From contig JAIRYB010000118.1 of assembly GCA_031267955.1 (NCBI GenBank), positions 1-7,690 of the forward strand: a stretch of 7,690 bases of DNA. The letters run 5' to 3'. This document shows positions 4,598 through 7,690 of this stretch, piece after piece. The DNA comes from Spirochaetaceae bacterium. GTDB taxonomy: Bacteria; Spirochaetota; Spirochaetia; Treponematales; Breznakiellaceae. Positions within the stretch are counted from its first letter, which is position 1. Every line of letters starts with the position of its first letter. Both the position numbers and the translations under genes were made by a program. Under the pieces are notes generated by a model. The model saw only the letters and a list, made by a program, of their open reading frames with translations, did not search any database and was not told where the DNA came from.

Positions 4598-5926
4598 ATG
4601 CGCGTATTGGCAAAAGACATACCATCCGCGGCCCGCGAAGGGAAAGACGAGATTGAGGCGTCGGGCTGGGTACACAGGATACGGGAGTTGGGAGGCGTAG
4701 TATTTGTAATACTGCGGGACCGTTCCGGGATGGTCCAGCTTGTACTGGAAGAAAAAGGCGGCCTGACCCTGGAATCGGTTATTACCGTAAAGGGCGTCCC
4801 GGCGTTCAACGAAAAGGCGCCGGGGGGAGTTGAATTAAAAGTAAAAGAAATCAGAATACTGAGCAGGGCGGCGGACCTTCCCTACCAGGTAAACGCCGAT
4901 ATAGGCAAGATCGGCCTTGACGTGATCCTTGACAACCGCGTACTATCGCTGCGCAACCCAAAGATACGCTCGATATTCAAAGTACAGGCCACTATTGTCG
5001 AAGCCTTTGCCGAATACCTCCGCCGGGCGGATTTTACCGAAATTAAAACAAGCAAGCTTAGCTCCGGAAGCACCGAAGGGGGGACCAATCTCTTTAAAGT
5101 TGAGTACTTCGACCGGACGCTCTGCCTGGCCCAGTCCCCCCAGCTTTACAAGGAAGCCATGGTGGCGTCCGGCCTTGAACGGGTCTTTGAAATCGCGCCG
5201 GTTTACCGGGCCGAAAAGCACGATACGCCCCGACACCTTAACGAGTATGTCTCCCTTGATCTGGAAATGGGTTTTATCGAATCGGAAAAGGACCTTATCG
5301 AACTTGAAAAGGGACTGCTCGCCTATATCTTTGACGAAGTGGCCCGGAAAAACGGGCCGGATCTCGCGGCCTGGGACGCCGCTGTCCCCCCTGCCGGCGC
5401 GGTAGGGGCGGCTCCCACTGTCGCTTACGAGGAAGCCCTGAAAATCGCCAATGAAGAACAGGCCGGGGCAAAAGGCAACGGAAACCCCGCGCGTATTTTC
5501 GACATTAACCCGGAAGCCGAACGCCTGCTCAGCGAATGGTCCCTGCGCGAATACGGCGTAGAATTGCTGTTCGTAAACGAATTCCCCAGGCGTTACCGGC
5601 CTTTCTACACCTACCCCGTGGAAGCCGCGGAGGGCGGCGGCAAGCCGGCGGCCCTGACCATGAGTTTTGACGCTATCTTCCGCGGTCTTGAAATTACCTC
5701 GGGCAGCCGCCGGCAGCACGACTACAGCGCCTTTGCACAGGCGCTCCCGAAATTCGGCCTTAAAGAGGAAAACATGGCCGGCTATGCCGCCGTGCTTAAA
5801 TACGGCTGCCCCCCCCACGGCGGTTTTGCCATCGGCCTTGAACGGCTTACCCAGAAAATCCTCGCTCTTGGCAGCGTGAAAGAGGCGAGCCTTTTCCCCA
5901 GGGACCGCAGGCGGGTCGAGCCATAA
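4598..5926 (+). CDS. aspS: Archaeal-type aspartyl-tRNA synthetase, probably non-discriminating (Asp/Asn)
   Basis: Class IIb synthetase of 442 residues. It is short and lacks the GAD insertion of standard bacterial AspRS (about 590 residues). The N-terminal OB-fold anticodon domain has GWVHRIRELGG and RDRSGMVQ. The catalytic domain has AQSPQLYKE (178-186), motif 2 with R204-A-E206 and RHLNE (212-216), and motif 3 GLERL with R416. The C-terminus SLFPRDRRRVEP is typical of archaeal-type AspRS rather than AsnRS. H26 and P75 (in KAPGG) are the residues known from archaeal non-discriminating AspRS; the discriminating Pyrococcus/Thermococcus enzyme has Trp and Lys there. It therefore probably charges both tRNA(Asp) and tRNA(Asn), feeding Asp-tRNA(Asn) to the GatCAB encoded just upstream. 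Motif 1 has Ser152 where class II enzymes normally have proline. The start has CAGGAG with good spacing, 13 nt after gatB. Confidence 0.93.
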   Translation: MRVLAKDIPSAAREGKDEIEASGWVHRIRELGGVVFVILRDRSGMVQLVLEEKGGLTLESVITVKGVPAFNEKAPGGVELKVKEIRILSRAADLPYQVNADIGKIGLDVILDNRVLSLRNPKIRSIFKVQATIVEAFAEYLRRADFTEIKTSKLSSGSTEGGTNLFKVEYFDRTLCLAQSPQLYKEAMVASGLERVFEIAPVYRAEKHDTPRHLNEYVSLDLEMGFIESEKDLIELEKGLLAYIFDEVARKNGPDLAAWDAAVPPAGAVGAAPTVAYEEALKIANEEQAGAKGNGNPARIFDINPEAERLLSEWSLREYGVELLFVNEFPRRYRPFYTYPVEAAEGGGKPAALTMSFDAIFRGLEITSGSRRQHDYSAFAQALPKFGLKEENMAGYAAVLKYGCPPHGGFAIGLERLTQKILALGSVKEASLFPRDRRRVEP

Positions 5927-5977
5927 GGCCCGTCAGGGCAAAACGCCGTTAGTTTTATCATGATTGCTTGCGCAATT

Positions 5978-5984
5978 AAGAAGG
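5978..5984 (+). promoter_or_regulatory. Shine-Dalgarno site deciding the MATE gene start
   Basis: AAGAAGG, one mismatch from AAGGAGG, lies 6 nt before TTG at 5991. A longer in-frame TTG at 5964 has no such site. The 64 bp between aspS and this start also contain a 4-bp GCCC/GGGC hairpin (5928-5939) and TATCAT (5956-5961). Neither is a convincing terminator or promoter, so co-transcription with the gat operon is possible. Confidence 0.5.
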
Positions 5985-5990
5985 CATTTT

Positions 5991-7355
5991 TTGGATGACA
6001 ATGCGGCAGAATCCGCGATAGCGCGCAGATGGACTAACCGCGCCCTTTTAAAGCTGATCTGGCCTCTCGTAATAGAGCAGATTCTCGCCGTGACCATGGG
6101 CCTTGCCGATACCATTATGGTATCGACGGTCGGCGAACACGCCGTTTCCGGCGTATCCCTTGTAGATGCCATCAACCAGCTTCTCATCATCGCCTTCAGC
6201 TCCCTTGCCACAGGCGGCGCGGTCGTGGTGAGCCAGTACATGGGGCGGCGGAAAAACAAAAGCGCGCGCCTCGCGTCCCGGCAATTAATCTACGTCAGCA
6301 CCGCGGTCTCGGCGGTGATCGCGGTCTTCGCGCTCTGCCTGCGGCGCGCTTCCCTGTCCCTGATCTACGGCGCCGCCGCAAGCGACGTGATGCGGGCGGC
6401 CGAAACCTACTTTCTCCTTTCCGCCCTGAGCTACCCTTTCCTGGCGCTCTACAATTCCGCCGCCTCCCTCTACCGCGCTACGGGAAACAGCCGCGTCCCC
6501 ATGCTGGTAGCGCTTCTGGTAAATGTGATCAACATAGGCGGCAACGCTGTTTTCATCTTCGGCTTTCACTGGGGGGTTGCCGGCGCGGGCCTTTCCACGC
6601 TGATATGCAGAATTACCGCCGCGGCAGTCCTTGTTGTAATGCTGGTGCAAAGCCGTAACAGCGCCATCTCCCTTTCCGGAATTTTCAATATCCAAATCCG
6701 CGCCGGCATGATACACAGCATCCTGAAAGTCGGCATCCCGAGCTGCCTGGAAAATTCCATGTTCCAGATCGGCAAGATAATGGTTTCGCGTATCTTTACC
6801 TCTTTCGGAACCGCGGCCATAGCGGCCAACGCCATCGCTGCGGTGATTAACTCATTTACTTTTATGCCCGCCCAGGCATTTGCCCTGGCAATGCTCACCG
6901 TTGTGGGCCAGTGCGTGGGCGCCGGCGATTACAGCGCCGCGAAACGCAACACCGGCAAACTGATGAAAGCCAGCTACGGCTCGGTATTGCTGCTAAGCGC
7001 CTTAACCGCGCTGCTGATGAACCCCGTATTAAAAACTTTCGGCCTTACCGACGAGGCGGCCCGTATCGCGGGGATTCTGCTCTGGATACACGTCATCGCG
7101 GCCCCCGTCTCCTGGCCCGCGAGCTTCATCCTCCCCAATTCCCTGCGCGCCGCCGGGGACGCCCGTTACTGCATGATCGCGGCGGCCATTTCCATGTGGG
7201 CCGTGCGGGTCCTCTTCTCGTACATCCTGGCTTACTCTTTCAGAATAGGCCCTCCGGGGGTGTGGATAGCCATGGCCCTGGACTGGTACCTAAGGGCGGC
7301 GTGCTACATCCTCCGCTTCAGGAGCGGCAAATGGAAGGAAAAACGGGTAATATAA
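5991..7355 (+). CDS. MATE family multidrug/cation antiporter
   Basis: A polytopic inner-membrane exporter of the multi-antimicrobial extrusion family, which expels drugs or metabolites in exchange for Na+ or H+. Its 454 residues fit 12 membrane helices in two homologous halves. The first half opens LIWPLVIEQILAVTMGLADT and continues with GGAVVVSQYMGRRK, matching the family's conserved helix 1-2 region. The second half opens near residue 246 with KVGIPSCLENSMFQIGK and has VVGQCVGAGDYSAAKR, the equivalent loop. The ending is highly basic. The subgroup (NorM, DinF or other) and the substrate cannot be told from sequence. The TTG start at 5991 is chosen for its AAGAAGG site; the next upstream TTG would add 9 residues. 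It lies on the same strand 64 bp behind aspS, but no functional link to tRNA amidation is evident. Confidence 0.9.
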   Translation: MDDNAAESAIARRWTNRALLKLIWPLVIEQILAVTMGLADTIMVSTVGEHAVSGVSLVDAINQLLIIAFSSLATGGAVVVSQYMGRRKNKSARLASRQLIYVSTAVSAVIAVFALCLRRASLSLIYGAAASDVMRAAETYFLLSALSYPFLALYNSAASLYRATGNSRVPMLVALLVNVINIGGNAVFIFGFHWGVAGAGLSTLICRITAAAVLVVMLVQSRNSAISLSGIFNIQIRAGMIHSILKVGIPSCLENSMFQIGKIMVSRIFTSFGTAAIAANAIAAVINSFTFMPAQAFALAMLTVVGQCVGAGDYSAAKRNTGKLMKASYGSVLLLSALTALLMNPVLKTFGLTDEAARIAGILLWIHVIAAPVSWPASFILPNSLRAAGDARYCMIAAAISMWAVRVLFSYILAYSFRIGPPGVWIAMALDWYLRAACYILRFRSGKWKEKRVI

Positions 7356-7366
7356 GGCGGCCGGGT

Positions 7367-7690
7367 CTAGCTCAGGAACCAGACTGAACACCAGTGGCAA
7401 ATAGCCCCGGCAAGCACAAACCCATGCCAGACGACGTGGGCGCCCCGCACGCCGCGCTTCCTGTACCAGAAGGTCCCCGCCGTGTAGAACACGCCGCCGC
7501 CCGCCAGCAGGACAAGGCTCGCGACAGGCGCCGAACGCGCCAGCGGCGCCCAGGCGGCAAGAATGGCCCAGCCCATTAATATATATACTACTATTTCCGC
7601 TTTTTTGATAAATTTCCAGTTTACCGCGTAGAGGGTAATCCCCGCTGCCGCCAGCGCCCACTCAAGCCCCAGGAAGCTCCAGCCCCAGGG
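7367..7690 (-). CDS. Hemolysin III / TrhA family membrane protein, C-terminal part (runs off the window)
   Basis: The last 107 residues of a seven-helix membrane protein of the hemolysin III (TrhA/YqfA, UPF0073) family, related to the PAQR/CREST receptors. The visible part starts PWGWSFLGLEWALAAAGI and contains VVYILMGW, the Gly-rich helix LAGGGVFYTAG, and an ending HVVWHGFVLAGAICHW. The three histidines of that ending (visible residues 85, 89 and 99) match the conserved histidines thought to bind metal in this superfamily. Some members lyse cells when expressed and others act in membrane energetics, so the role here is open. It converges on the MATE gene with 11 bp between the two stop codons. 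No hairpin fits in that gap, so any terminators must lie inside the opposite coding region. Confidence 0.9.
   Translation of the reverse strand, partial: PWGWSFLGLEWALAAAGITLYAVNWKFIKKAEIVVYILMGWAILAAWAPLARSAPVASLVLLAGGGVFYTAGTFWYRKRGVRGAHVVWHGFVLAGAICHWCSVWFLS

Noticed and set aside
5928..5939. GCCC/GGGC hairpin after aspS as a terminator
   Set aside because: The stem is only 4 bp and is followed by AAAA rather than a T-tract, so it cannot be called an intrinsic terminator.

Overview
This window holds a complete tRNA-dependent amidation operon, gatC-gatA-gatB-aspS, on the + strand. It is flanked by a divergent, edge-truncated ilvC, a MATE-family transporter, and an edge-truncated hemolysin III/TrhA-type membrane protein gene. 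The DNA is GC-rich and bacterial by its Shine-Dalgarno sites and gene packing. I cannot fix the phylum from sequence alone. A GC-rich treponeme-like spirochaete is a possible but weak guess.

Layout. Positions 1-335 (minus) are the first 111 codons of ketol-acid reductoisomerase. Positions 336-1051 have no large gene but are full of structure. On the ilvC side there is a 47-codon upstream ORF with a good ribosome-binding site and a C-terminus rich in Leu and Val. It is followed by four complementary segments that could fold in alternative ways, so it is a candidate branched-chain amino acid leader. In the middle, 670-816 is a 147-bp element with imperfect 19-bp terminal inverted repeats and internal hairpins. 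It is followed directly by part of a second, diverged copy. Next to gatC there is a perfect TTGACA and a possible -10 placed so that transcription would begin at the gatC ATG.

Positions 1052-5926 encode GatC, GatA, GatB and a short archaeal-type AspRS. The AspRS carries the two anticodon-pocket residues (His26, Pro75) expected of a non-discriminating enzyme. Read together, the operon encodes the indirect route to Asn-tRNA(Asn): AspRS mischarges tRNA(Asn) with Asp, GatA releases ammonia from Gln or Asn, and GatB activates and amidates the Asp-tRNA with GatC holding A and B together. GatA carries Gly/Ala/Pro-rich insertions, and its start is ambiguous.

Positions 5991-7355 encode a 12-helix MATE exporter 64 bp behind aspS. 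Positions 7367-7690 (minus) are the C-terminal part of a hemolysin III family protein converging on it, with 11 bp between the two stop codons. No tRNA, rRNA, CRISPR array or complete insertion sequence was seen.
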